Shown: positions 23,146 to 34,055, counted from the first letter of the stretch. The stretch is DNA of 64,000 nt from Folioceros fuciformis (GCA_049999805.1 JBNGIO010006163.1:64107-128106); one strand, 5' to 3'. Numbers and translations: made by a program. Notes: generated from the sequence alone by a model not told the origin.

Positions 23146-23722
23146 TTCCCCCAAAAGAAGAATGGCGAAGGAGAAGCAAGTTAGACAGGCTGCGGCCTTT
23201 AAAAACCCTTCGCCCAAACCGGGCTTGCTTTGCTTAAACGACATGGGATTGGCGGATCACTGTTTCTCTCTTCTCTTACTTTGAGAAGGCAAATGCTCAT
23301 GTACATGTGTAGAGGTATACTGTATATATGTGGAACCAGAATATCTGTCATACAAGAGAGCACACAGACAAGCACCAGCACGACAGCAGGGGGAGATACT
23401 AATCTCGGGCCGGATACCTATATTCGGCAACGCGATTTGGCGAAGCATCACAAGCTTGCGCAACCCCTCGGAGTCCACATGTCGCAAAACTATCAGCCTC
23501 TCCGGGGTTTGAACATAGCTGCAATGCTGGAATCTGAACAACACAGCAAATGCAGGGTACATTTTCCAGCAGCAAAAACTCCATGTGTGTGAAGCAAATG
23601 TACATACAGGGAAAAATGTAGGTACACCGACGATGATGAAGAACCTCTCACACCAGCCACCGTTTCTACAGTTTCAAGAAAGCTTAGTCTCTCTGAGGAT
23701 CTTGGGTCTTCTACATCTACTA
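23146..23722. other. Spacer between two minus-strand genes
   Basis: Promoter and 5' UTR side of the F-box gene on the left and 3' flank of the next minus-strand gene on the right. No gene was recognised. Confidence 0.5.
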
Positions 23723-25333
23723 CTACCTGGCCGTGGCAGTGGAGGCAGTCTTGAGGCCCAGCAGGCGGCGGCAAGTGTGAAGAATGCCCTTCTTCTTCTT
23801 TGGGGGAACAGCCCAGGCTGGGACAGCATACCTGCCGTTTGCGGGATCCGTCCAGTGGGAAGCAACCCTAAGCTTGGAGCATGCCTGGCAGATGTTCGTG
23901 TCCTCTGGGCCAGGTACTCCCTTGACGTGCACTTCGAGGCCTCGCCCGCAGGTGGAGCACTGTAAGATGTGGGACTGCTCTCGCATAGAGTAAACCCTGG
24001 CAGAGGTTAAGGCCGCCCTGCTGGGAACCTGATCCCGCACCGACGCTGCGCGTTGCAGCACAGCAGCAGCAGTCATGCCCGCATTCCTGTCCCTTTCTCC
24101 CACTGAGGATGACCGGTAGCCGAAGTCCTCGTCCGGATCCGATGCAGGGAGTGAGACGCGGTCGTAGCGCATGGACTGGGAATGCCCCTTGCTCCACAAA
24201 CGATGCTCCGGCTGCTGCTCCCAGCTGCCCTGTCGGTCATTGCTGTTGGAAAACACCGGTGTGGAGTAGTCCGGCCCCTGCGCCTGGTGGAACCTCTGGT
24301 AACTGGACCTGGAAGAGGCTGATGTCAGGTGACCCTCGCGAAGTGAGAGAGCACGCTGCACGGCGGCGCCGAGGGAAGATGGCATTTCATCCCTGTCCCT
24401 GTCCATGTTGGGTACCGAGATCGGCTCCTCCCCGAAGCCTCCTCCTCTACCTCTGCTGTAGCCGTTCCCGTTAGCCCGCTCCATGTTCGCGGAGCTCCTC
24501 TCGAATGGATTCGTCCACGTGCCCGGCCCGTTGAACACGTTCCTGGAGTCATGAGCAGGTGCAAGGCTGGAGTCGGGAACGTGATTCTGGTGCCTCTCAA
24601 ACGGATTAGTGCTACCCCTGAAATGCGTCTCCAAGGTGGGAGCATACCCTCCCGCATCCCGCATGGAAGCTGATCTCTGCACAGCGGCGGCCCAGGAGCC
24701 TTCGTCCCTTGTGGAAGCAGCTTTGTGGGCGGAGAAAGTGGAAAGCCAGTCGGACTCATGGCCGCTCCCCCTCCCCCTCCCCCCCCACGGATCCACCTTC
24801 TCTCCCTCCCCCTCCCCCGACTCCTTCTCCCACTCTCCTCCACCATCAGCAAGGCGGGAATACTTGGACTGCTTGCTCGACTCCCTGAAAGAGGTCACCC
24901 TGTGCAGCGTCGCTCCGAACCGGCCCCCTCCATATTCCGAGGGCCCGTTCTGAGCTGCTTTTCTCTGGACACTCTTCTCCCGCACGCCATCCGCGCTCTC
25001 ATCCAAATCCGGCACTTCCTTGGCCGCCTTCCTTCCCGCTGGCGAGGCATCCGCGTTCCCCTTGGGATTCGCATCCTTCTCAGCGGCATCGCTCCCTCCC
25101 TCATCCGGTGAGCCGGAGGACGGCGGCCCTGATCCGGGGGACACGCTCCCGGAACTGGCAACCGGAGTGTGAGCTTGCGGCCCGAGCTTCCCGAAGGAAA
25201 CCGGATCATGATCCTCCCCCCGGAAGAGGTAGGAGTCTCGTTCGGTGTACTCCTGCTCCCCGGAGGCGCGGAGGCGATTGTACCGAGGCATTGTCGGGAT
25301 AGTAGGGACGGTCGGGGAGAATGGAATTCGCAC
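23723..25333 (-). CDS. Unrecognised protein with NPF motifs, repeated AxVQRxxSxR motif and a Cys4 site
   Basis: An uninterrupted 536-codon frame; a second ATG at 25291 (MPRYNRLRASGE) would give 522 residues. I do not recognise the family. The protein is mostly disordered (Gly, Ser, Arg, Asp rich). A short motif recurs: LHRVTSFRES at about 144, AAVQRSASMRD at about 216, AAVQRALSLREG at about 323, and a variant AAVLQRAASVRD at about 423; the RxxS pattern suggests basophilic kinase or 14-3-3 sites. Two NPFER segments (about 243 and 275) carry NPF, the ligand of EH domains in endocytic adaptors. Near the C-terminus CSTC (459) and CQAC (482) pair into a probable zinc site, followed by a basic PPKKKKG end. 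It could be a trafficking adaptor or scaffold, which is inference only. Confidence 0.65.
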   Translation of the reverse strand: MRIPFSPTVPTIPTMPRYNRLRASGEQEYTERDSYLFRGEDHDPVSFGKLGPQAHTPVASSGSVSPGSGPPSSGSPDEGGSDAAEKDANPKGNADASPAGRKAAKEVPDLDESADGVREKSVQRKAAQNGPSEYGGGRFGATLHRVTSFRESSKQSKYSRLADGGGEWEKESGEGEGEKVDPWGGRGRGSGHESDWLSTFSAHKAASTRDEGSWAAAVQRSASMRDAGGYAPTLETHFRGSTNPFERHQNHVPDSSLAPAHDSRNVFNGPGTWTNPFERSSANMERANGNGYSRGRGGGFGEEPISVPNMDRDRDEMPSSLGAAVQRALSLREGHLTSASSRSSYQRFHQAQGPDYSTPVFSNSNDRQGSWEQQPEHRLWSKGHSQSMRYDRVSLPASDPDEDFGYRSSSVGERDRNAGMTAAAVLQRAASVRDQVPSRAALTSARVYSMREQSHILQCSTCGRGLEVHVKGVPGPEDTNICQACSKLRVASHWTDPANGRYAVPAWAVPPKKKKGILHTCRRLLGLKTASTATAR

Positions 25334-26582
25334 TCACAAAATCACCCTTCTCCAGCAGCGCTGCAACCAAACGTGACACCTTATCAAGAAGAGCAATCCC
25401 GCAACTCCGAACCGCCAGAAATCGTCCAAGCTCACAGCTCCAGCAAGCTCCACGCAATGCTACAAGAATTTCGCACGGAACGCGATCCCGGAAGCCCACT
25501 CTCCTCTCCTTTCCTCTCCAACACAAATCAAAAAGCGAACGACACTGATTCCGCACAGAATGGGATGCCGGAACCCGGCGATCCCTCTCCTCACCAACAC
25601 CAAATGCAGCACAACGACACAAGGCAATGAGATCCAGCACACTCGCAAACACGGCTCGGTCAAGGCCTACGCAGAAGCGCGCTCTCCACCAATGCGGTAA
25701 ACGTGCAAAGCGCTCCACCCGCCAGAATGCAAGTGTCCAATTGTCGGTCCGCGCTTGATTCACGCGCCGCGCTGCGATGGCGCTCCAGCAGGCAACAGCA
25801 GATCGCGCAGGCGGGAGCCCGGCCAATGCGGGCAACAAGCTAAACAAGGCGGGCCCGAGGAACCTTTCTTCGTCCCCGACCAGGTCGTGGCCCAAAAAGT
25901 AAATAAACGCCAGCGAGAGAGCATGAAATGTTTTTGAACTGGGAGCCCTGAGGCCGAAGCAAAATCAAAACCAAACCTCCTTCCCTCTGCCTGCCGACTT
26001 TCCGCCGAGCGGGAGGGACAGGGACCGGGGACAGGGACCGGGACCCGGGACGGAACAGAACGGCAGAGAGCCCTAAAATCATGACGTCACAGTCACATAT
26101 AATGACGAGGTTTTATTAATCTCCCGAAAATCAGCCACAATCGTGTCGGGAGCGAGACGCTCATGGCAAAGCAGCCCCATAATTGTTCCGCGAATCCCGC
26201 AAAATCCCCCACCTTATCATAACAGAAGCGCGGCCCCACAGCAAACCCAAACCCGAAGCATTGATAAATCCGGACATTTGATAATAAATCCTGTCCCGGG
26301 TGACCCGGCCGGCCGGCCCAGCCCGGTCCTGACGCGGCCTGTCCTTTCTTGCGGACCGTAACCGTCAGAGGCGTTGCCGGTTCACGTGACATGAAGAGAA
26401 GCAGCAGCAGAAGGCAGGAAGGCAGCAGGGGCCCCGGCCATGGAGTCGTTCGAATCGGGTGGCGTTTCGGGCTGTGCTGTGCTCCACCCACCAGCACACC
26501 ACCCACCCGGGTGAGAGACACACTGCACATCTACGAGATACAACAATGTGATGTGAGATTGTGAGGTGCGGAGCAGGTGGCT
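25334..26582. promoter_or_regulatory. Divergent intergenic region
   Basis: Lies between gene starts pointing left (25333) and right (26583). It contains a short GGGACAGGGACCGGGAC-type repeat near 26015-26055 and a GGCCGGCCGGCC run near 26308. Open frames here on both strands look like by-products of high GC. Both promoters presumably sit here. Confidence 0.45.
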
Positions 26583-27167
26583 ATGGCGGGCAGGAGCGCC
26601 AACCAGTTCCACCATCTGTCGCACAGTTTCGGAAACGGGTACTACACCAGCCCCAAATTCCACTACGGCATTAACCCCACCGTGCCCAGATTCTACCACG
26701 GCAACCAGATCACAAGCTACATCCTCTTCCTTGGCAAGTACAATGGCTTCCGGCCCAGGAACCCCGTGCTGGAGCCCAATCCCAACAGGGTGCTCTTGGA
26801 GCGGGAAGGTCGGAGCTGGGAGAGCCCGACGAAGCTGAAGCCGCTGCCAAACCCTAGCGTCACCACGGTCATCCAGCACAACGATGGCGGCGGGAAGCAC
26901 AGGCTGGCCCGCAGGAACCTCATTTACATGCGGGAGAACGCTCCCGCCCCAGAGGACATTCGCAGGCTGCAGGCCATGGAGGCGGTGGAGATGAGGATTC
27001 GGCGGAGGAGCCAGCGGGAGCTGGAGAAGGCGCAAGAAAGGAGGCGGAGCTCCGCGATGGCACCACCTCCTGCCAAACCTCCTGCTAATCCTGGAAAGGT
27101 GAACACGGGAGGCAGTGGCAGTGCACGGGTGCGGTTCCAGTTGCCCCGCCCCTGCCCTGCCGCCTAG
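26583..27167 (+). CDS. Unrecognised basic protein (possible exon of a larger gene)
   Basis: Frame from the ATG at 26583 to a TAG at 27167, 194 codons. No family was recognised. The N-terminal part is rich in His, Tyr, Phe, Asn and Pro (SHSFGNGYY, KFHYGINP, PRFYHGNQ), then comes a block with GRSWESPTKLKPLPNP and HNDGGGKHRLARRN, then a charged helix with APEDIRRLQAMEAVEMRIRR and repeated Arg/Glu. A possible donor (AAAG|GTGAAC) at 27098 would splice away the last 23 codons, and a Gly-Gln repeat frame downstream could be a further exon. The compact body followed by a charged helix resembles small microtubule-associated ciliary proteins, and the neighbourhood is rich in axonemal genes; that link is speculation. 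Confidence 0.5.
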   Translation: MAGRSANQFHHLSHSFGNGYYTSPKFHYGINPTVPRFYHGNQITSYILFLGKYNGFRPRNPVLEPNPNRVLLEREGRSWESPTKLKPLPNPSVTTVIQHNDGGGKHRLARRNLIYMRENAPAPEDIRRLQAMEAVEMRIRRRSQRELEKAQERRRSSAMAPPPAKPPANPGKVNTGGSGSARVRFQLPRPCPAA

Positions 27168-27321
27168 TTCCAGGAGCCGGGCCAGTACACATGTACATAC
27201 CTACACGCCTACTGGGCGAGGGGGGGCCACGGGGGTTCCGTCTCCAGCTCCCGTCGCACGAGGCTATGGCGAGTACAGTGGGGCCCCGGGGAGATTTGTG
27301 TCAGGAGTCGACTTTCGTAAG
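27168..27321. other. Spacer or intron
   Basis: May be intron sequence if the gene to the left continues into the Gly-Gln frame. No other signal was seen. Confidence 0.3.
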
Positions 27322-27405
27322 CCAGGCCAGGGCCAGGGCCAGGGCCAGGGCCAGGGCCAGGGCCAGGGCCAGAGCCAGCGCCAGAGCCAGGGCCAGAGCC
27401 AGGGC
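27322..27405 (+). repeat. GGCCAG hexamer array (Gly-Gln codons)
   Basis: About 13 copies of GGCCAG, later ones with A/C changes giving Ser or Arg codons. In one plus-strand frame it reads (Gly-Gln)n then Gln-Ser/Arg-Gln, flanked by GRFVSGVDFRKP on the left and ALGYECMYLARK on the right. It may be coding, as a tail exon of the preceding gene, or just an expanded hexamer. Confidence 0.8.
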
Positions 27406-28477
27406 AAGGCCCTCGGGTATGAATGCATGTACCTTGCCCGTAAGGATCACAGCTGCCGGGCATTGGTTTCTCACATCTCAAGGCAGGCTGCAGCTGATGA
27501 GCCAAGGCCTGGCTGTTGCCAGTTGAGGGAGAGCGTGAGCGTGCACCTACACCCGCTGGGTCGGACATGATGAGGTGCGCTCATCCCGACTCTGCTGTGA
27601 GCGCAACGTGCCAGGTTGTTGCGTTAGACCAGACAAGTTGCGGGACCGCGTCACCTTCCCCTGCTTCTTCTTCCACCGGCCTCATTCCTGCCCTCCAGCA
27701 AAATGCTTTGTATATGGTCGCGTTAACGAGACTTCGGATCAGGCCTGCAGCGGAAGCGTGCAGCACACACATCTTTCAACGTGGACTTGCAGACATACAT
27801 GCATTTTGTGTACAGCCAGGCCCAGGCCGGAATGTGTGCTCCACGCAATCATTAATCCAACAACAGTCGGTATCGTGCTGAGCGCTGGGTCTAGCAGCGC
27901 GGCCTGGCCACCTTGGAGACTGGCTCCCACACGCATACCCATGCAACAGCCAATAAGTGGGGTAAAAAGGTTGATGACGCCCCAGCTCCCTTCCTTTCTT
28001 CGTGAAACCAGTGCTGACATGACTGCATGTTCCAGGAGGGTTTGCTTGTTGGGAACTCAGGAGCATATGCTTTCTGTCTGCCCGATCCATGTTCCCTCAG
28101 AACACCTTTCCTTCTTGTCACCTTCCTACGTGACTCATTTGCCTGTTTTGTTCAGAAGCTCGTCACCTTTACGTGGTATGGCACACATACTTGCTCGCAT
28201 CCACAAAGGATCGGGAAACTGTTCACGCCAATCCTTCACGTGGCAGCTGCCTCCCATTTGCATTTGAATCTGTGCACGGCTGCAGCCAGCCCGAGAGCGG
28301 CAGCAGCTGGAGACTGGCACGTTAAGCTTGTGCATACAGTAATGTACAGTTCCCTGGTGGCACCTGTCACCACCCTGTTAGCACGCTGCACTCAGCTCAA
28401 GCGACATTACACTGCTCTCACACACACAAAACTGCGGTATTTGATTTGCAGTGCACCCCCGAAACTCCTTGGAGCTC
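27406..28477. other. No gene recognised
   Basis: Several overlapping open frames of 60-230 codons exist on both strands but none has a recognisable domain or consistent composition, and they contradict each other. I see no supported gene. Confidence 0.4.
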
Positions 28478-29300
28478 CGTAGACCAAACTCCATGGCGCA
28501 ATCCATAAGGCCGAACTCCATCCAACCTCATTCCACTTAAGCTCCGGAAGCTCACATTGTTCAGCTGGAGGTCCGGACCTTGCACTGGAATGAGTCCAGG
28601 CATTGTACCAGTTTTACGTGCTCAACCGCTCCTGCCACTGAAATGGAAGGAGCTCCACGAAGACGTACACATTAAGCAGTCTGCTCCTACAAAATCAACC
28701 AGGATGCTTCAACACAACCAACCAGAATGCTCCAACACCGACTAACTCACCACCCCAGTCCTCTGCACAGTCCCAGAATTGCAATCACACGATTTCCTAG
28801 GGGATTCCAACTCGTAGACCAAACTCCACCGACCGCAGCGCAGTGAAGCTCCGGATCCTCAGATTGTTCATCTGAAGGTTCGGATCTTGACTGGGATGAG
28901 GTCAGGGGTTGCCCCAGTTTCACTTGCTCGACGGCTCCTGCCGCTAATGTGGAAAGGGTTCCACAACGCCCCTACCCATCAACAAGAATGCTCCAACTCC
29001 GGCCAACGCACCACCCTATCTTGGACACAATCGCAGACTTGCAATAACGCGATTTACCAGCTGAGCCCAAAGCCTTGGACCAACATCCGAGCTTATGGCA
29101 GTTAAGCTCGGGATCGTCAGATTGTTCATCTAGAGGCAAGGCTTGGATCTTGACTGCTGCCCCAGTTTCTCTTGCTCGACTTCGCCTGTCTCTGACACGA
29201 AGAGGGGCTCAACAATGCCACCCACATCGAAATGCTCCAACACTGACCCATCCACCACCCCGAGTGTACATCCTTGCAATGACGAGATTTGCTAGCCGAG
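28478..29300. repeat. Three diverged direct repeats of about 260-340 bp
   Basis: Units start near 28478, 28814 and 29075. Shared blocks in the same order are TAGACCAAACTCC, AGCTCCGGATCC (or variant), CAGATTGTTCATCT, GGATCTTGACTG, CCCCAGTTTCACTTGCTCGA, CTCCTGCC, AATGCTCCAACAC and TTGCAAT..CGCGATTT. Divergence is substantial and indels make unit length vary. No coding capacity is conserved between units. Confidence 0.75.
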
Positions 29301-30098
29301 TCCGACCCGAAGGTTTGTCCACTCAAATGTTGTGGAACCCTGCCAATATCAGCCTTACTTCAAATCCTAGCTTCACGAGCTTGCAACCCTCAGATGACTT
29401 ATCCAGAGGTAAGGAGCTTACCAGAAAGGAAGCTAAAATCATTCCCTAGCGCCACTCCCACCGATCAAGCTAGTAAAGGAACTTCAAAGACACCACCACA
29501 CATGGGGATTAGAAAGCAAAGGAACCCACCGTCCAACCCGCTCTCTCATACCACCACAGTTTGAAGATCAGAACCACACTGCCTGCAAGAAGACGAGCAT
29601 CTGATTGGATCATGAAGTTGTCCAAGCTGCAACAATTCCCTCACGGAAACCTGCCGATTGCAATCACATCCAGCATGTCTCGGACAAGAAACCGGGATGA
29701 GCAACATCATGAAATACCAAGAAGCAGGCAACCAAAAGATGTTTTAAACAGTGAATAATGAGACGAACGAGAGACTGGGACGCCTGTCTGCAGCCAAAGG
29801 TCAAATTGCAAACCCGAAGTTCACGGCACAGTGCGGAGACTTACGGGTGGCCACCCTCCCCTGGGTTCTCGTCTTTAACAACCGGGTTTAAGACATGATG
29901 GGGAAGCTTGAAGTGCTTGCAGATTGCGGATTGCTGCCCGGCGGCGTATCCACGAAAGCCAAAGGACATGAAAGGCGGGAGCAGGAATGCTCTCTTCATA
30001 TCTCGCAGTAGCGATGCGACTGCTTACACCGCTGAGGAGGCTGCCGTCACTATGGCAGCGACTGGGCCTCCGCCTCGCTCTCCGCCTGGAGCATGTAG
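29301..30098. other. Promoter side of the MORN3-like gene
   Basis: No gene or clear repeat was seen. A frame at 29987-30098 runs into the MORN3-like start region but in a different phase. Confidence 0.45.
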
Positions 30099-31768
30099 AT
30101 GGCTCTGACCTTCCAGGTGGACGACGTCCTCGACATCCCCGACATCCCTCCTCTGGACTGGAAGAGCCCGTTCGAGGAGGACGTGTTTGCGATCAGGGAC
30201 GGAGAGACCTACTCCCAGCGCCTGGACCGCCTCGCTCTCAAACATGGCTTCCGCGGCTTCATGCACTGGACCAGCGGGGACTTCTACTGGGGCGAGTGGG
30301 TGCGCAACAAGCGAGAAGGTAGGCAAGGCGGGCGGGCAGGCAGGGAAGGAAGGAAGGAGGAATGGGAGGCCAAGTAGCAAAGTGAGTCGTGGTGGCCTTG
30401 CGGGCTGCTGCTGGGCACTTGGGCAGGTGATGCAGAGCTGACAGCAGGGAGCGGGCTGTGATGGTGGTGGGTGGTGTGCAGGGAGAGGCATCCACGTGTA
30501 CAAGAACGGGAACCGCTATGAAGGAAGATGGAAAAACAACAAGAGAGAAGGACAGGGGATTTTCTGGGTGATTGACGAAGGCAACAAGTACAAGGTGCGG
30601 TACCGGGGCGCCTGGAAGGACAACCTGTTTGAGGTGAGTTGTGTGCTGGCCTTGGCAGCGATAATAAAGCTTCGCAGCAGCAGCACAGCAAACTGCCTTC
30701 TCTGGTGCATGCCCACAGGTAGAGTGTACATCCTGATGGTTGATTCATGTCAGCATCACGAGTGTAGGGCAAAGGACAGCTGAATGGCGAGTGTGGGGAG
30801 AAGTATGAGGGCAGGTTCAAGAAGGGCATGCGGCATGGCCTTGGCAAGCAAAAGTACTTTGCAGGCATTCCGGGCTGCTACCACGAGTACCACGGCGAGT
30901 GGAAGGAGAATGAGCGCCACGGCATTGGCACTCTCAAGATGGGTAACTTCCAATGCAACCACCTCCTGGAACTCTCCTTCCCTGTCCCCTGTGTGCACGC
31001 AAAACCCGTTGTTCCTCCTTCTTCGTCCTTCTCTCCCTCCCAGTGGAGGCTGATGTGCTGCTGTTTTTTCGGCTTCCTCCTGCTGGCTCCGCTCCCTCGG
31101 ATTGGAGGTTGCCGGAACCTTTTTCTCGCTTGTTCCTTCTGTGGTAGCTCCGTGTGACTGGAGGTTGTTTCTTTCGCGTCTTCCTACTCCGGGTAGGCGG
31201 TATTGGAATGTGTGCATGCCTTTCCTTCTTCCTTCGCGTTCCCGGTGTTGAGGGACATGATCTGAAGTTCCTGCAATCACAAACTCTACTCTGGAGGTCG
31301 AGTAGAGCTTGTCCTCCTTTTTTTTTCTCGTGTCTTCTTTTTCCCCGTTGGCTTTCGTCCGCTGTTGGATTTCTTGTCCTCCTCCTTGTGTCACTGGGAG
31401 GCTCTGGTTTATGAAGTGGACCATCTCCTCCTCATCCCGGGTTTGGATTTGAGGTCGGAGTGAGTTGAAATTGCTCCTTCCTGCTTCCATGTGTCTGACT
31501 GGGGAGATGGAGTGCGCTGGTGACAGCAAATGGCGATGTGTACGAGGGCAACTTTTACGAGGGCGTGAAGGAGGGCCCAGGGGTGTATTACTTCGCGGAC
31601 CTGACGGCCAAGTATGAGGGAGTGTGGAAGGGCGACATGCTCAAATGTGGCTCCTACGTGAAGCCCAAGAGGACTGTGGACAACGTGTTGCCCATAGCGG
31701 AGGTGGCGCGTCACACCCTTCTGACGCAGGATATCATGAACGAGGTTTTGCAGACAACCTCGGTTTGA
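30099..31768 (+). CDS. MORN3: MORN repeat protein, MORN3-like
   Basis: Exons 30099-30318, 30482-30633, 30768-30942, 31527-31768; phases close to 262 residues, close to the roughly 240 of animal MORN3. After an N-terminal acidic segment (VDDVLDIPDIPPLDW) come about seven MORN repeats with the YxGxWxxxxRxGxG pattern: FYWGEWVRNKREGRG, RYEGRWKNNKREGQG, RYRGAWKDN, KYEGRFKKGMRHGLG, YHGEWKENERHGIG, VYEGNFYEGVKEGPG and KYEGVWKGDMLKCG. The ending, a CGSYVKPKR...LPIAEV block with a short helix, parallels the CGT...PIPEVK end of animal MORN3. MORN3 is linked to sperm and axoneme function in animals. Other MORN spoke proteins (RSPH1, RSPH10B) are longer or differently ended, but they remain the main alternative. 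Confidence 0.8.
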
Positions 31769-33672
31769 AGCTAAGCCGATTTCCTTATCTCAGCGAGCCA
31801 CATCAACCATGATGTCTCTCAACAGTTTTGCAGCAGCTCATGACCTTCACTGGACTTTTCACCCTTGCTTGCTTGTATCACAAATCCAGTGCAGTCTCGG
31901 AGATCCCCGGGCTCACATCCTTCCGGGAGGGCATGAACATTCACCAGCCCTGCCGTTCCAAGTGAGATGCATGGCAATCCTACTTCCACCTACACCCCAG
32001 TCGCTTCCGACTATCTGAGAAGCGGCAAATTCTAGTCTACGGCTGTGACGAGAAGCAAACAGCAGCAACCATCAAACATCAGAATCAAATCCTTCGCATC
32101 TTGTGAATTGGCCACTCGTACGCACAGGGACCAGTGTAGGAGAGAGACCGGTGTGGGAGTGGTGTAGATCTGGGACTAGGTCACACAGCTGATCTTGCTT
32201 GACCACGTAGAAGCACAGGCTGTCGCGTCCATAGTGTGCACCATATAGCGAGTTTTTGTGTTTATCTGGGGCAAGTCGGAATCACAGGTCGCCCGGTGAG
32301 GAAGTTCCGCGGTTGTTTCTGCTGGCCTTAGAGTCTCGAAGTGGTGAACTCTGGCTACTCCAGGTTTCCATTTTCCGCTAGCGCGACGTCGCCTCTCTCA
32401 GTGCATCGCCCTCAATCCCGGTGTGGCTTTGGCAAGACCTGGGAGATTGTGTTGTCCACTTTTGAGCCCTAACATCTGCCGAGTCCCGGTGTAGTGAAGT
32501 AACATCTGTTTGTGACACCGCGTAGGGTAGGCTGGTGCTCTCGTTCAACCGGACCAGGTGTTCAGCTGACAGGTCTTACATTGCAAGGGAGGGTTACTGT
32601 GGGTACTGTGGCCGAAGCTTTCACTTCCTCGCTGCTGCCCAAGGAGGATTTCGTGAACAATGATATCCGCAGCAGGTTGCTGTGCACTTACTGCGGTCGT
32701 CCGGATGCAGCGCGCATCGTTGCGATGGCCACGAAGTTGGAGGTTCCAGTGAAGCGCCCGTTGTGTAGTATCCCAGATCATGAATGCTCAAGGCAGTGTT
32801 CTTGAATCTTACCTCCAACACAAGGAGACTCAGTGTACCAGCAACATCTCGGACCCGTGACGTACAGGGGTTACCAAAGTATGCGGGGAAGAACAACTCT
32901 GTGACCATAATAGGTCCTCATCTACTACCTTCACTTGCGCATGGGGAGCACGGGATCCTTTGCAGAGGGGATATTCTCATGGCAGAGATCACGTCCAGAA
33001 GCAGGACCTGCAAAGTGTGCACTATGGACACATGGATCGAATTCTGTTTGCTCTTAAATGAAGACGGCTTGGAATTCCCGGCTGTGGGACATGTAATGGA
33101 TGGCACCGGTACGTGCTGCTAGGGGCTTCTGCAAATGATCCGGGCAACACAGATCGGGAGAGCCATGGGATTCCCATATCGGATGCTGACGACAATACTG
33201 GGCATTCGAGGGGTTGTATGCCCTCATGGCATGGTTGTTCGGGAGGGGCTGTGTTCTCTGTATCGAGTGGCAGACTGGTAAGTACTGACGTGGGAAATGA
33301 TTCCTGTGCATCAGCAGCAAATGGTTATGAAACTCTACACCACCTGAAGTCCCGTTGTAAATCCAGATCTCACTGTGTTCCGGTGCTACCGTTAGTCTTC
33401 CAAGCCACTCAAATCTGTCAGGGCAAGCGAGGAGACTCATTGCATTGACCTTTGTAACAAGATCTTTATTAAAATATTACAGCTCTTTCAGAAGGCACTG
33501 TCAGCAGCTGCACCGGTGGAAATCAGACATTTGGCATCCCGAGCTTGATATGTATCTGGATTTAAGGGCGATTCCGCAATCTGTAGAATCCCAGTGGTAC
33601 AGTGTTGGGTTGTTAGATACCCTTGTGCGGGTTTATTTTAGTTTTAAAATATTTCCTAGGTATGGCCAGTAG
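31769..33672. other. No supported gene; one protease-like block
   Basis: The 3' flank of the MORN3-like gene, then 1.5 kb with only short frames. Near 33217-33275 a plus-strand frame reads GCMPSWHGCSGGAVFSVSSG followed by RLVSTD, resembling the GxSGGxV oxyanion/serine block of trypsin-like (DEG/TYSND1) proteases and ending at a GTAAGT donor-like site. No histidine or aspartate blocks were found around it, so it is not called as a gene. Confidence 0.4.
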
Positions 33673-34045
33673 AGTAACACCCTCTTCAACGGGGTGGGGC
33701 AGAACCATGCAGTAGAAGCCAAAGCAAGGGTCAGTTTTAAACACTAGGCCTCCAAGTAGCCAGCCCTCCTCTTCTAAGAGGATTCGCAGCCAGCACCCTT
33801 CTGCTGCTCTTTATTCAAATCACAAGTCAACAAGAACATACAGAGCTGGAGGGCTAGAGAGAACTCCCCATCTTTGCCTAAGCTAGGAGTTTAGCTCTCC
33901 CTTCTCTTGGCCTCTTCCCACAGCTCCTTCACAACACCTTTCATGTGCTCTCACAGCCCAAGCAACACATGCTCTCAAGGCATAGCCCAAGCACCCAATG
34001 CTCTCAAGGCTTTGAGGAGATACTCGTCTCAACTCCACTGTACTG
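33673..34045 (-). repeat. 3' LTR copy (left), cut by gap
   Basis: Begins AGTAACACC and matches the right-hand copy almost base for base through CTCCACTGTACTG, where the N gap starts. The U3 part that should follow is missing. Confidence 0.88.
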
Positions 34046-34055
34046 NNNNNNNNNN
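34046..34055. other. Assembly gap (10 N)
   Basis: Placeholder gap exactly where the LTR should continue into U3 and where pol should lie. The true missing length may be several kilobases. Confidence 0.97.

Noticed and set aside
21973-23184. 403-codon plus-strand open frame opposite the F-box gene
   Set aside because: It is antisense to a GC-rich single-exon gene with a clear F-box; composition (Pro, His, Arg rich) is that of a shadow frame.
26331-27035. 217-codon minus-strand frame over the 26.6-27.2 kb gene
   Set aside because: It runs through both the presumed promoter and the opposite coding strand, and is rich in His, Leu and Val typical of complement frames.
27575-28267. 230-codon plus-strand frame
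   Set aside because: Composition drifts along its length, it has no recognisable motif, and it overlaps several equally long frames on both strands.
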